64,000 nucleotides of DNA from a virus: IMG/VR virus record IMGVR_UViG_3300043446_004500, positions 62,001 through 126,000 of that record; one strand, 5' to 3'. The translations under genes were made by a program, and so were the position numbers. The stretch's first letter is position 1, and the number at the start of each line of letters is the position of its first letter. Positions 15,389 through 22,630 of this stretch are shown piece after piece. The notes beneath the pieces are model-generated. The model saw only the letters and a list, made by a program, of their open reading frames with translations. It ran no database searches and was not told the DNA's origin.

Positions 15389-15576
15389 CTTTCCTCTTGT
15401 TTATGGATCCAAGTCTTTAATTCACTTACATATACTCTCAGCATTTCTGCTTTTTCTAGATGCCACAAATCACCACTCTTGAAATACTCTTGAGTGTGAT
15501 TATCTATTGCTTTAAGGATATTATGAATAGGTGCGTTCCAAGGTTCCCTTTTGGGAGTATTCCATTCTCGTGGCAA
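15385..15576 (-). CDS. Hypothetical protein, mostly helical
   Basis: A 63-residue protein with a short Pro-rich start (PREWNTPKREPWNAP) and a helical body (HNILKAIDNHTQEYF, HLEKAEMLRVYVSELKTWI). No family recognised. Middle gene of the minus-strand unit, 9 bp after the Lys-rich peptide gene. Confidence 0.6.
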   Translation of the reverse strand: MPREWNTPKREPWNAPIHNILKAIDNHTQEYFKSGDLWHLEKAEMLRVYVSELKTWIHKQEER

Positions 15577-15585
15577 GGTGACACC

Positions 15586-15687
15586 TCACTTTTTCTTGCC
15601 ACCATTTTTTGCTTTCTTCGCAGTCGCATTACCTTGATTTTGTTTTGAAGGTCCCTTCTTACCCTTCTTGTTAGGCGACTTAGACAT
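15586..15687 (-). CDS. 33-residue lysine-rich peptide
   Basis: ATG at 15687 (minus) to TGA at 15586, preceded by AAGGAC as ribosome site. Thirteen of 33 residues are Lys, with Gly, Asn and Pro; no hydrophobic core. It may bind nucleic acid. First gene of the minus-strand unit and divergent from psbA. Confidence 0.5.
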   Translation of the reverse strand: MSKSPNKKGKKGPSKQNQGNATAKKAKNGGKKK

Positions 15688-15722
15688 TAGTAGTCCTTAT
15701 GATACAAGAGTATTTAGAGGGG

Positions 15723-15751
15723 TTGACAGGTCCATGAAGAACTGTTATAAT
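15723..15751 (+). promoter_or_regulatory. Perfect consensus sigma70 promoter of psbA
   Basis: TTGACA (15723-15728) and TATAAT (15746-15751) are separated by 17 bp: both hexamers and spacing are at consensus. The bases after the -10 continue as AAATAC, so AATAAATAC overlaps it as a late-like box, which could allow both early and late expression. Confidence 0.92.
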
Positions 15752-15757
15752 AAATAC

Positions 15758-15921
15758 ATCAACAAGTTAAGAAATGTAACAAGTTCTTAATGTTGCCCTC
15801 TACCTAACCGAGACCTATGGGGAGGTTAAACACAGTCTCTCATATCCACACTGGAGGGTGCTGTGGAACATAACAATAATCGTTCGTCCCCCCGAACTCT
15901 TATCTAACTCTCTTAACAAAA
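15758..15921 (+). promoter_or_regulatory. Long structured 5' leader of psbA
   Basis: About 160 nt lie between the expected start and the ATG. TTAAGAA (15767-15773) and TTCTTAA (15784-15790) form a perfect 7-bp hairpin, flanked by CAAC/GTTG that can extend it, and GAGAC/GTCTC near 15810-15838 can pair. It is the longest leader I can trace in the window. No known riboswitch is recognised; a role in mRNA stability or light-linked translation is a guess. Confidence 0.5.
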
Positions 15922-17259
15922 ATGACTGCTACACTTTCACAACAACGACAATCAAATACTTGGGAACAATTTTGCGAATGGGTCACTTCCACTAATAATC
16001 GTCTATATATCGGAAATTTTGGAACCTTGATGATTCCAACGCTGCTTGCTGCAACAATGTGCTTCATCATTGCCTTCATTGCTGCACCTCCTGTAGACAT
16101 TGACGGTATTCGTGAACCAGTTGCTGGTTCACTTATGTATGGAAACAACATCATTTCAGGTGCTGTAGTTCCTTCAAGCAACGCCATTGGTCTTCACTTC
16201 TATCCAATCTGGGAAGCAAATTCACTTGATGAATGGCTTTATAATGGTGGTCCTTACCAACTGGTAGTGTTCCACTTCCTTATCGGTGTATTCTCTTATA
16301 TGGGTCGTGAGTGGGAACTTTCCTATCGTCTTGGTATGCGTCCTTGGATCTTCGTTGCTTACAGTGCTCCTGTTGCTGCTGCAACTGCCGTATTCCTGGT
16401 TTATCCTTTCGGTCAAGGTTCTTTCTCTGATGGTATGCCTCTGGGTATCTCTGGTACGTTCAACTACATGCTTGTGTTTCAGGCAGAACATAACATTCTG
16501 ATGCACCCTTTCCATATGCTTGGAGTTGCTGGTGTCTTCGGTGGATCATTGTTCAGTGCTATGCACGGTTCTCTGGTGACTTCTTCCCTTATTCGTGAAA
16601 CGACTGAAGATATCTCTCAGAACTATGGTTATAAGTTTGGTCAAGAAGAAGAAACCTATAACATTGTTGCTGCTCATGGATACTTTGGTCGTCTGATCTT
16701 CCAATATGCTTCCTTCAACAACTCTCGTTCACTTCACTTCTTCCTTGCTGCTTGGCCTGTAGTTGGTATCTGGTTTGCTGCTCTTGGTGTTTCCACGATG
16801 GCATTCAATTTGAATGGATTCAACTTTAATCAATCACTTCTGTCTTCTGATGGTCGTGTGATTAATACTTGGGCTGACATTCTGAATCGTGCCAATCTCG
16901 GATTCGAGGTGATGCACGAAAGGAACGCTAGATTTGTTGGTGTTCTTGCCTAGTAATAGGCATTAGTAAAATCGGGTTAAACGGGGAAACTCTCTATGAG
17001 ACAATCCCGTACCAAGTCAGAAAGGGTTTAAGTTTTCTGAAAGGTCTAACGACTAGGTAGTGAGTCCCAACAATAATCTACCCACGAATGCCCGACTCCT
17101 TAATAAACATAAGGATGAAGAGATAGTCTGAACTTACTGGTGACAGTAAGAAGTAAAGAATAAAGAGTCTTTACGATAACAAAATTGCACAACTTCCCAC
17201 TTGATCTTGCGGCAGCAGAAGTAACACCAGTTGCTCTTACTGCTCCTACTATTGGTTGA
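15922..17259 (+). CDS. psbA: Photosystem II D1 protein, split by a group I intron
   Basis: Exon 1 is 15922-16929 (336 codons) and exon 2 is 17188-17259 (23 codons plus stop), giving a 359-residue D1. Exon 1 contains the typical D1 helices and ends [10 protein letters not shown]; exon 2 continues [23 protein letters not shown], the normal C-terminus cut after Ala by CtpA. Read without splicing the frame stops at 16953 and loses the residues that bind the Mn cluster (His332/Glu333 region is in exon 1, His337 and Asp342 in exon 2). D1 carries the plastoquinone and Mn sites and turns over fast in light; the phage copy keeps photosynthesis going. GC-rich host-like codons. Confidence 0.97.
16930..17187 (+). 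ncRNA. Group I self-splicing intron in psbA
   Basis: A 258-nt insert interrupts the D1 frame. P1 can be drawn: exon end GAACGCU pairs with GGUGUUC at 16939-16945, with the U-G wobble at the 5' splice site (U16929). The intron ends in G17187 as required. P7 strands GACTA (17051-17055) and TAGTC in GATAGTC (17124-17128) are visible, with AACGACTA and AGAGATAGTC as the R and S elements. No ORF is inside. A psbA group I intron was first described in cyanophage S-PM2. Confidence 0.92.
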
Positions 17260-17286
17260 TATAAAATTGAATATGTGATATAATTA

Positions 17287-17309
17287 AGAGACCTTCGGGT
17301 CTCTTTTTT
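17287..17309 (+). terminator. psbA terminator with TTCG loop
   Basis: AGAGACC (17287-17293), loop TTCG, GGTCTCT (17298-17304), six T. Its last T is also the first base of the late box that follows. Confidence 0.92.
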
Positions 17310-17316
17310 ATAAATA
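17309..17316 (+). promoter_or_regulatory. T4-type late promoter box
   Basis: Exact TATAAATA, 27 bp upstream of the homing-endonuclease start and fused to the psbA terminator T tract, so this gene would be transcribed separately from psbA and late. Confidence 0.7.
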
Positions 17317-17342
17317 GTTATGGAAAGTTATGAGCAACTTAT

Positions 17343-17940
17343 ATGGATTTACACAAATTAGTAATAAATGAATGTGAAAGACGAGGACTGGAATTAATAT
17401 ATCTCCCAGAAAAACTTGTGCGTCGTTCTACTGATGTGATTGTTAGTTGCCCCTGCACAGGAAAAAGAAATATGAGTATAAGAAACTTTATTGTGACTTA
17501 TGAGAAAGATGGTGAAGCATTTTGTTGTAAAAGAAAATCAAAAGTTGGAAAAAACAATCCAGCATTTGGAAAACCAACTTGGAATGCTGGAACTGTTGGT
17601 GTATCAAAAAGTTATGGATTTTTTGGGTTTAAGGAGGAATGGTCTGATAGAGAAGATTATTTGTATTTTATAGAAACTACATATGGAACCTATAAAATAG
17701 GTAGGTCTTTTCACGGAATAAAATATCGTTTTACTGAAACTACAAAAGAACTTGGTGAATGGAAAGCAACTCATAAAGAAGTATTTGATTGTGAAAGATA
17801 CATATTGAACACATATAAACAATATCAAAAAAAAGATTGATGGTATAATTGGAGGGTCTGAACATTTCACAAAAGATTTGCCTATAGATAAAGTTATAGA
17901 ATACGCTAATAGTAATTTGCACAAGAACAATGTCTCATAA
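17343..17940 (+). pseudogene. GIY-YIG (T5orf172-like) homing endonuclease with a frameshift
   Basis: The first 165 codons encode a Cys-rich N-terminus (SCPCTGK, FCCKRK), a NUMOD3-like DNA-binding motif (GKNNPAFGKPTWNAG) and a GIY-YIG variant (YLYFIETTYGTYKIGRS), then the frame stops at 17840. At A8 (17827-17834) a one-base shift restores the frame: IDGIIGGSEHFTKDLPIDKVIEYAN, the expected end of a T5orf172 domain, to a stop at 17940. Either a poly-A indel inactivated the gene, translation slips there, or it is a sequencing error. Placed just after an intron-bearing psbA, it probably promotes intron homing, as free-standing endonuclease F-CphI does in S-PM2. Confidence 0.75.
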
Positions 17941-18049
17941 ACCTCAACACGAACCTATGGAGCCCTGGGTAGTCTGGGCAGGTATAGGGATTATGTTGTT
18001 CACAGTTATTATATTTCTCGTATTTACTCTCAGTTTAATATATTTTTAA
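17930..18049 (+). CDS. 39-residue single-pass membrane protein
   Basis: ATG 17930 to TAA 18049, overlapping the restored end of the endonuclease frame. A polar, His/Pro-rich start (SHKPQHEPMEP) is followed by about 28 hydrophobic residues (WVVWAGIGIMLFTVIIFLVF). It looks like a small thylakoid or inner-membrane subunit, but no family is recognised. Confidence 0.5.
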   Translation: MSHKPQHEPMEPWVVWAGIGIMLFTVIIFLVFTLSLIYF

Positions 18050-18053
18050 ACAT

Positions 18054-18122
18054 ATGTTTTTCATTCTCGCAGTTCTTATTCTTTTTGGAATCTTTATGTT
18101 TGTAATGTCTATGATAGAGTAA
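18054..18122 (+). CDS. 22-residue hydrophobic peptide
   Basis: ATG 18054 to TAA 18122, 4 bp after the previous small membrane gene. Nearly all residues are hydrophobic (FFILAVLILFGIFMFVM). No ribosome site is obvious, so it may not be expressed. Confidence 0.3.
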   Translation: MFFILAVLILFGIFMFVMSMIE

Positions 18123-18145
18123 TATCTTCAATTCATAACATTTGG

Positions 18146-18173
18146 ATGACATAGAAAAAGGACTCAGTATAAT
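18146..18173 (+). promoter_or_regulatory. Promoter of the talC-zwf-gnd unit
   Basis: ATGACA (18146-18151) and a perfect TATAAT (18168-18173) with 16 bp between. The -10 lies in the loop of the hairpin at 18154-18192, so transcripts started here would lack the 5' arm. Confidence 0.7.
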
Positions 18174-18196
18174 TACTTAGGAGTTCTTTTTCTTTT
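18154..18196 (+). promoter_or_regulatory. Hairpin that hides the talC ribosome site
   Basis: GAAAAAGGACTC (18154-18165) pairs with GAGTTCTTTTTC (18181-18192), 12 bp with one G-U, and is followed by TTTT, so it also looks like a terminator. The 3' arm covers part of TTAGGAG, the ribosome site of talC (ATG 18197). Read-through RNA would fold; RNA from the internal promoter would not. Confidence 0.65.
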
Positions 18197-18862
18197 ATGA
18201 AGATCTTTTTAGACACAGCAGATGTTGATATGATTGGTCCAGCATATGATACTGGACTGTTGGATGGAGTCACTACGAACCCAACTCTCATCCTCAAAAG
18301 TGGAAGACAATTAAAGGAAGTTATTGAAAATATTTCACAAGCATTTTCAAAGTTGGAAAGCATTTCTGCAGAAGTAGTTGCAGATACATCAGAAGAAATG
18401 CTTTCTCAGGCAGAAAAGTATTACACAATTGCACCAGCAGTCACAATCAAAGTTCCTTGTACTGTAGAAGGACTGAAGGCTTGTAAGTTTCTTTCTGACA
18501 AAGGAATTAAAACGAATGTAACTCTTGTGTTCTCAGTTGCACAAGCAATCCTTGCATCAAAAGCAGGAGCAACTTACATCTCTCCTTTCGTAGGAAGATG
18601 GATGGACAACTCTATTGATGGTATTGAACTCATCAAGAATATTCGTAAGACATTTGATCTTTCTGGTACATCAACACAAATTCTTGCAGCATCTCTTCGT
18701 GATGTGAGGCAGGTAGAACAATCTGCTCTTTCTGGTGCAGATGTTGTTACAATTCCACCAGTTGTATTCTGGTCAATGTATAAGAATGTAATGACTGAAG
18801 TTGGACTTGATTTATTCCAAAAAGATTGGGAGGAAGTTCTTAAGAGTAAAGGTGAAGAATGA
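18197..18862 (+). CDS. talC: Transaldolase TalC (fructose-6-phosphate aldolase type)
   Basis: A 221-residue protein, the short transaldolase form. FLDTADVDMI opens the barrel with the conserved Asp, GVTTNPTLI follows, VTIKVPCTVEG near residue 87 contains the Schiff-base Lys, and GATYISPFVGRW is the phosphate-binding stretch. Transaldolase moves a dihydroxyacetone unit between sugar phosphates in the pentose phosphate pathway. Cyanophage TalC is known to divert carbon from the Calvin cycle to NADPH and ribose. Overlaps zwf by 4 bp (ATGA); translation may be gated by the hairpin before it. Confidence 0.96.
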   Translation: MKIFLDTADVDMIGPAYDTGLLDGVTTNPTLILKSGRQLKEVIENISQAFSKLESISAEVVADTSEEMLSQAEKYYTIAPAVTIKVPCTVEGLKACKFLSDKGIKTNVTLVFSVAQAILASKAGATYISPFVGRWMDNSIDGIELIKNIRKTFDLSGTSTQILAASLRDVRQVEQSALSGADVVTIPPVVFWSMYKNVMTEVGLDLFQKDWEEVLKSKGEE

Positions 18863-20184
18863 AAGGTATAGTTATATTCGGGGCAACTGGAGATCTCTGT
18901 AAAAAGAAATTAATTTCGGCACTTTATACTCTTCATAAGAAAAGTCTTTTGCCAAAAGGACTAAAGATCATCGGTGCCTCCAGAACCCAACACACAAAAG
19001 AAAGTTGGGTTGGAATTCTTGATAGTTATTCTCAAGAGTTTATTAAGAGACTTGAATATGTTTCTTGTGATTTAAGTGATGCTGAATCTCTTAAATCGTT
19101 GCCTGATTATGAGGATATGACATACTTCTTGTCAGTTCCTCCAGAACGATATGCCGATGCTGTTACAAACCTCAAAGAAGCAGGTAAGTTAGATGACGCA
19201 GAAAAATCAAGAGTTATTATTGAGAAACCTTTTGGCACCGATCTTCAATCTGCTAATTATTTACAATCTGTGGTGGCTGGATATCTACGGGAAAAACAAG
19301 TATATCGCATTGACCATTATCTCGGTAAAGATACTGTTAATAACATTCTTGCCACTCGTTTTAGCAATATACTTTTGGAACCACTATGGAATAGAAGTTT
19401 CATAGAAGAAATCCAGATTTTTGCTACGGAAACAATTGGTTGTGAAGGACGAGCACAGTATTATGATACTGCTGGTGCTGTGAGAGATATGCTCCAGAAC
19501 CATATGCTTCAGGTTCTGGCACTGATTGCTATGGAACCACCTTGTAGAAATGACGCAAGGGAAATCCGTAGAGAGAAGGTTAAGGTTCTTGCTGCAACCA
19601 GATTAGGTGATAATGTAGTTCTTGGACAATATGATGGTTACAAGAATGAAGACGGAGTAAAGTATGACTCGCAAACACCAACCTTTGTTGCTGGTGAGTT
19701 GTATATTGATAACTGGAGATGGAAAGGAGTTCCTTTTTACTTCATGACTGGTAAGAAAATGCCAGTTGGATGTGTGGAAGTTGTGATTAAATTTAAAGCA
19801 CCTCCACAGCAATTGTTTGAAGGGCATGAATGTAATGATAGAATAGTCATGAGATTACAACCAGATCCACATTTGGATATGCGTATTGATATTAAATCTC
19901 CAGGACTAAATGATAATGTAGAACCAGCACTTCTTCAGTATCATTATCCTGTGGAGAAAGCGATTGATGGTTATGTGAAACTTTTTTATGATGCTCTTAA
20001 CGAAGATCAATCACACTTTGTTCACGCAGATGAAGTGTTGGAGTCGTGGAGAATTGTTGATGATCTCTTATGTACTGGAGATTATTGCCCGATTAATACA
20101 AGACCTTATTCTTATAATGAAAGCACTTGGGGTCCAGAAGAAAAAACAATTACGAAGTGGGACTATCCACTCAAATTAAAGTAG
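18859..20184 (+). CDS. zwf: Glucose-6-phosphate 1-dehydrogenase
   Basis: A 441-residue protein, shorter than the usual 490-510. The N-terminus IVIFGATGDLCKKKL is the NADP-binding fingerprint, EKPFGTDL and RIDHYLGKDTVNNI (with the catalytic His/Asp region and substrate Lys) are the family signature. It oxidises glucose-6-phosphate to 6-phosphogluconolactone with NADP+, the entry step of the oxidative pentose phosphate pathway. Sits between talC and gnd, so all three act in one route that yields NADPH and pentose for phage DNA. Confidence 0.96.
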   Translation: MKGIVIFGATGDLCKKKLISALYTLHKKSLLPKGLKIIGASRTQHTKESWVGILDSYSQEFIKRLEYVSCDLSDAESLKSLPDYEDMTYFLSVPPERYADAVTNLKEAGKLDDAEKSRVIIEKPFGTDLQSANYLQSVVAGYLREKQVYRIDHYLGKDTVNNILATRFSNILLEPLWNRSFIEEIQIFATETIGCEGRAQYYDTAGAVRDMLQNHMLQVLALIAMEPPCRNDAREIRREKVKVLAATRLGDNVVLGQYDGYKNEDGVKYDSQTPTFVAGELYIDNWRWKGVPFYFMTGKKMPVGCVEVVIKFKAPPQQLFEGHECNDRIVMRLQPDPHLDMRIDIKSPGLNDNVEPALLQYHYPVEKAIDGYVKLFYDALNEDQSHFVHADEVLESWRIVDDLLCTGDYCPINTRPYSYNESTWGPEEKTITKWDYPLKLK

Positions 20185-20194
20185 GAGAAAGAAG

Positions 20195-21217
20195 ATGAGA
20201 GTAGGAATGATTGGACTGGGAAGAATGGGAGAAGGAATGTCCCGTCGTATGATGAAAGCGGGAATTGAAGTGTGGGGTTACAGGAGGAACTATGAGAAGG
20301 CAAAAGAAGCATATGAAAACGGATATGTTAATGGTGTTACAACTACTATACAAAGCCTTGTTCAAGTAGTTAAGCAAAAAGACCAACCAGGAATTTTCCA
20401 GATGGTAGTTCCAGCAGAAACTGTAGAGGAGACGATTAATGAGTTACTACGATTTTGTGGTGAAGGAGATATTATTATTGATCATGGCAATAGCAATTTT
20501 AAGGACAGTAGGAAGAGAGCAGAAAGGTTGGCAAAACTTGGCATCCAATATATTGATTGCGGCACTTCTGGGGGTGTTTATGGTTTGGATCGTGGATACT
20601 GTCTTATGGTTGGCGGTGGAGATACTGCAGTCGCCACTTGTAAAAGCATTTTTAATGCCCTTGCCCCAGGAGTCGATGCTGCCCCGAGGACTGAGTTTGA
20701 CTCACCTATAACATCTGCTGAGTATGGTTGGTTGCATTGTGGTGGTCCTGGTGCTGGACATTTTGTGAAGATGGTTCACAATGGCATTGAGTACGGTATT
20801 ATGCAAGCATATGCCGAAGGATTTAATATCATCAAGAACGCAAACGCAGGTGTCAAATATGTTAGAGAAGGAGACGCAGAGGTGGCCCCTATGGCAGACC
20901 CAGAATCCTACTGCTATGATATTGACGTTGCTGAGGTTGCTGAGTTATGGCGTCGTGGTAGTGTTGTTGGTTCTTGGTTACTTGACCTTACTGCTGATGT
21001 GTTGCGCCGCAGCCCACAGCTTTCTAACTTCTCTGGAGGGGTATCCGACAGTGGTGAAGGTAGGTGGACGGTTAATGCTGCTGTGGATCTGGGGGTTCCC
21101 GCTCCTGTCATCACAACTGCTCTTTATGAAAGATTTAATAGTCGCAATCTGGGTACTTTCGCAGCCAAGATTCTAAATGGTATGAGATATATGTTTGGAG
21201 GACACCACGTTAGATGA
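20195..21217 (+). CDS. gnd: 6-phosphogluconate dehydrogenase (short form)
   Basis: A 340-residue protein of the short, YqeC-like class (the classical enzyme has about 470). VGMIGLGRMGEGMSRRM binds NAD(P), GTSGGVYGLDRGYCLMVGG is the substrate signature, and GPGAGHFVKMVHNGIEYG contains the catalytic Lys and Asn. It decarboxylates 6-phosphogluconate to ribulose-5-phosphate with a second reduced cofactor. AGGAGAAAG precedes the ATG, 10 bp after zwf. Its stop overlaps the next small gene as ATGA. Confidence 0.95.
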   Translation: MRVGMIGLGRMGEGMSRRMMKAGIEVWGYRRNYEKAKEAYENGYVNGVTTTIQSLVQVVKQKDQPGIFQMVVPAETVEETINELLRFCGEGDIIIDHGNSNFKDSRKRAERLAKLGIQYIDCGTSGGVYGLDRGYCLMVGGGDTAVATCKSIFNALAPGVDAAPRTEFDSPITSAEYGWLHCGGPGAGHFVKMVHNGIEYGIMQAYAEGFNIIKNANAGVKYVREGDAEVAPMADPESYCYDIDVAEVAELWRRGSVVGSWLLDLTADVLRRSPQLSNFSGGVSDSGEGRWTVNAAVDLGVPAPVITTALYERFNSRNLGTFAAKILNGMRYMFGGHHVR

Positions 21218-21333
21218 TTAGTTCAACAACTCCTTATAAAGTTGCTGAGATTATTCGGGATACTTGGCCTGGACTTTACAGACCACCAAAGAAGACCTAT
21301 AATAAGTCCAATACTCCAAAAAAGAATGAATGA
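21214..21333 (+). CDS. 39-residue hypothetical protein
   Basis: ATG 21214 overlaps the gnd stop; TGA ends at 21333. The middle reads KVAEIIRDTWPGLYRPPKKTY and the end is Lys/Asn-rich. Overlaps on both sides indicate translational coupling. No family recognised. Confidence 0.55.
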   Translation: MISSTTPYKVAEIIRDTWPGLYRPPKKTYNKSNTPKKNE

Positions 21334-21601
21334 ATACTATTCAGTAATTAACCTCAATACTGGTGAAAAAGTCTGCGAATGTGCTACATTAGAAGATGCT
21401 CAAATGGTAGTTGGATTAAATCCAGCAAATAGAGCATACCGAAGGGATAGATTTCTTTTAGATCAAGTGATTGATGTAACATCAACAACCGATAAACAAC
21501 TCCCAGGTCAATTGGGATTACCTGAAGGTAAATATCCTCTACCTCCACTTCAACAAGAAATATGTCTTCCTGAAAGTGAAGCAAAACCAATTAATATATA
21601 A
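21326..21601 (+). CDS. 91-residue hypothetical protein
   Basis: ATG 21326 is preferred over an upstream in-frame codon at 21242 because it overlaps the preceding small gene by 8 bp like its neighbours. The N-terminal half (YYSVINLNTGEKVCECATLEDAQMVV) looks like a small beta-alpha domain; the C-terminus is Pro-rich. Unknown function. Confidence 0.65.
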   Translation: MNEYYSVINLNTGEKVCECATLEDAQMVVGLNPANRAYRRDRFLLDQVIDVTSTTDKQLPGQLGLPEGKYPLPPLQQEICLPESEAKPINI

Positions 21602-21621
21602 TATTAAGTTTTATAAAGCAT

Positions 21622-21861
21622 ATGAAATTTACAGTTTATTCTAAGAACGGTTGTCCTTATTGCGAAAAAATTAAACAAGTGTTAGAGTTGGCAAATCTTG
21701 AACATGTTGTTTATACTCTTGATGAAGATTTCACAAGGGATCAGTTTTATGCTGAATTTAGTGAAGGGTCAACCTTTCCTCAAGTTATTTTAAATGATCA
21801 AGAACATCTTGGTGGATGCACTGATACAGTCCTATATCTAAAGGAGAATAGTTTAGTTTAA
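21622..21861 (+). CDS. Glutaredoxin
   Basis: A 79-residue protein with the thioredoxin fold: VYSKNGCPYCEKIKQVLE near residues 5-22 holds the CPYC active site, TFPQVILNDQEHLGGCTD contains the cis-Pro and glutathione-binding GGCTD. Phage glutaredoxins reduce ribonucleotide reductase or protein disulfides; here it may also serve the peroxiredoxin at 13102. Its stop overlaps the next ATG by 1 bp. Confidence 0.93.
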   Translation: MKFTVYSKNGCPYCEKIKQVLELANLEHVVYTLDEDFTRDQFYAEFSEGSTFPQVILNDQEHLGGCTDTVLYLKENSLV

Positions 21862-22220
21862 TGGAATCAACAGTTCACGAAATTTATTTTGATGTAGAAA
21901 AAGCAATTGACTATGCATTTAATGGGCAATTTGTGTTAAAGTTTTATGATTACCTAAAAGTTCGTGGAACAAAAAAAATGGAAGTTGAAGAATTTATTGA
22001 AAGTAAGACAGCATTCAATATTAGTGAACTTGTGATGGATCTTGATCAATATCTAGAAGGTGGTTCTGATATTAATCATAAACAACTTCGTGAGGCATAC
22101 GGGCATATTCCAAAACCTCAAGCAAGAAAAATAAAGAATTACCTTTATGGCATTCTTGAAGATGCATGGAGATATAGTAATGATAGAAGACCAGGAAGGA
22201 GAAAAAAGCAAACTAAATAA
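21861..22220 (+). CDS. Hypothetical protein with basic tail
   Basis: A 119-residue, mostly helical protein (DVEKAIDYAFNGQFVLKFYDYLK, EEFIESKTAFNISELVMDLDQYL) with a very basic C-terminus (RRPGRRKKQTK), which may touch nucleic acid. Family not recognised. Confidence 0.7.
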   Translation: MESTVHEIYFDVEKAIDYAFNGQFVLKFYDYLKVRGTKKMEVEEFIESKTAFNISELVMDLDQYLEGGSDINHKQLREAYGHIPKPQARKIKNYLYGILEDAWRYSNDRRPGRRKKQTK

Positions 22221-22386
22221 CAATGAACTCCAAATTAATCGGGGTGTTGAATTACTACTACGCAATAGGAGAAGAAAGGAATCAAAACCAAAAACTTTTC
22301 AAGTGAAGTTTGGTAAGATGATTTCTCTCTTCCAAAGAGAGTTTCATTTTTTTATAGAATTTAACTTTGATGTAAAGAAGAAATAA
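22180..22386 (+). CDS. Small basic protein ending over a terminator-like hairpin
   Basis: About 68 residues from ATG 22180, which overlaps the preceding gene by 41 bp. Starts acidic (MIEDQEGEKSK), then is basic (LLLRNRRRKESKPK), then aromatic (ISLFQREFHFFIEFNF). The aromatic end is encoded by CTCTCTT-CCA-AAGAGAG followed by a T-rich run (22325-22353), which looks like a terminator, so the reading frame may simply run across it. Confidence 0.5.
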   Translation: MIEDQEGEKSKLNNNELQINRGVELLLRNRRRKESKPKTFQVKFGKMISLFQREFHFFIEFNFDVKKK

Positions 22387-22405
22387 ACTCTCTGGAGAAA
22401 AAAAA

Positions 22406-22630
22406 ATGGAAACAGCATACGTCATAACATTCACAGTAATGTTCACTTTGCTCTTTTTTATGGTTGGTAGTATAATTGGGTGGTTAGTGTATAGGCATCT
22501 TTTAGAGTCTAGACCTCCATATCTGCATCCAGAGTTTTTTGATGAAAATGGTCAGGTGATTCCTGATGAAATTGTATCTGTAAGATTTGAAAACGATTAT
22601 GACTACGACGACGAAGACGAAGAGGACTGA
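22406..22630 (+). CDS. Single-pass membrane protein with acidic tail
   Basis: A 74-residue protein: an N-terminal membrane helix (YVITFTVMFTLLFFMVGSIIGWLVY), a Pro-containing middle and a run of Asp/Glu/Tyr at the end. TGGAGA lies before the ATG. Type and topology are clear; function unknown. Confidence 0.65.
   Translation: METAYVITFTVMFTLLFFMVGSIIGWLVYRHLLESRPPYLHPEFFDENGQVIPDEIVSVRFENDYDYDDEDEED

Noticed and set aside
15900-16187. Minus-strand frame across the psbA start
   Set aside because: Shadow of D1 codons; it would cover the psbA leader without its own signals.
16930-16953. Alternative short D1 ending in RFVGVLA
   Set aside because: These codons are intron sequence; the proper D1 C-terminus is found after the intron and the splice-site pairing is visible.
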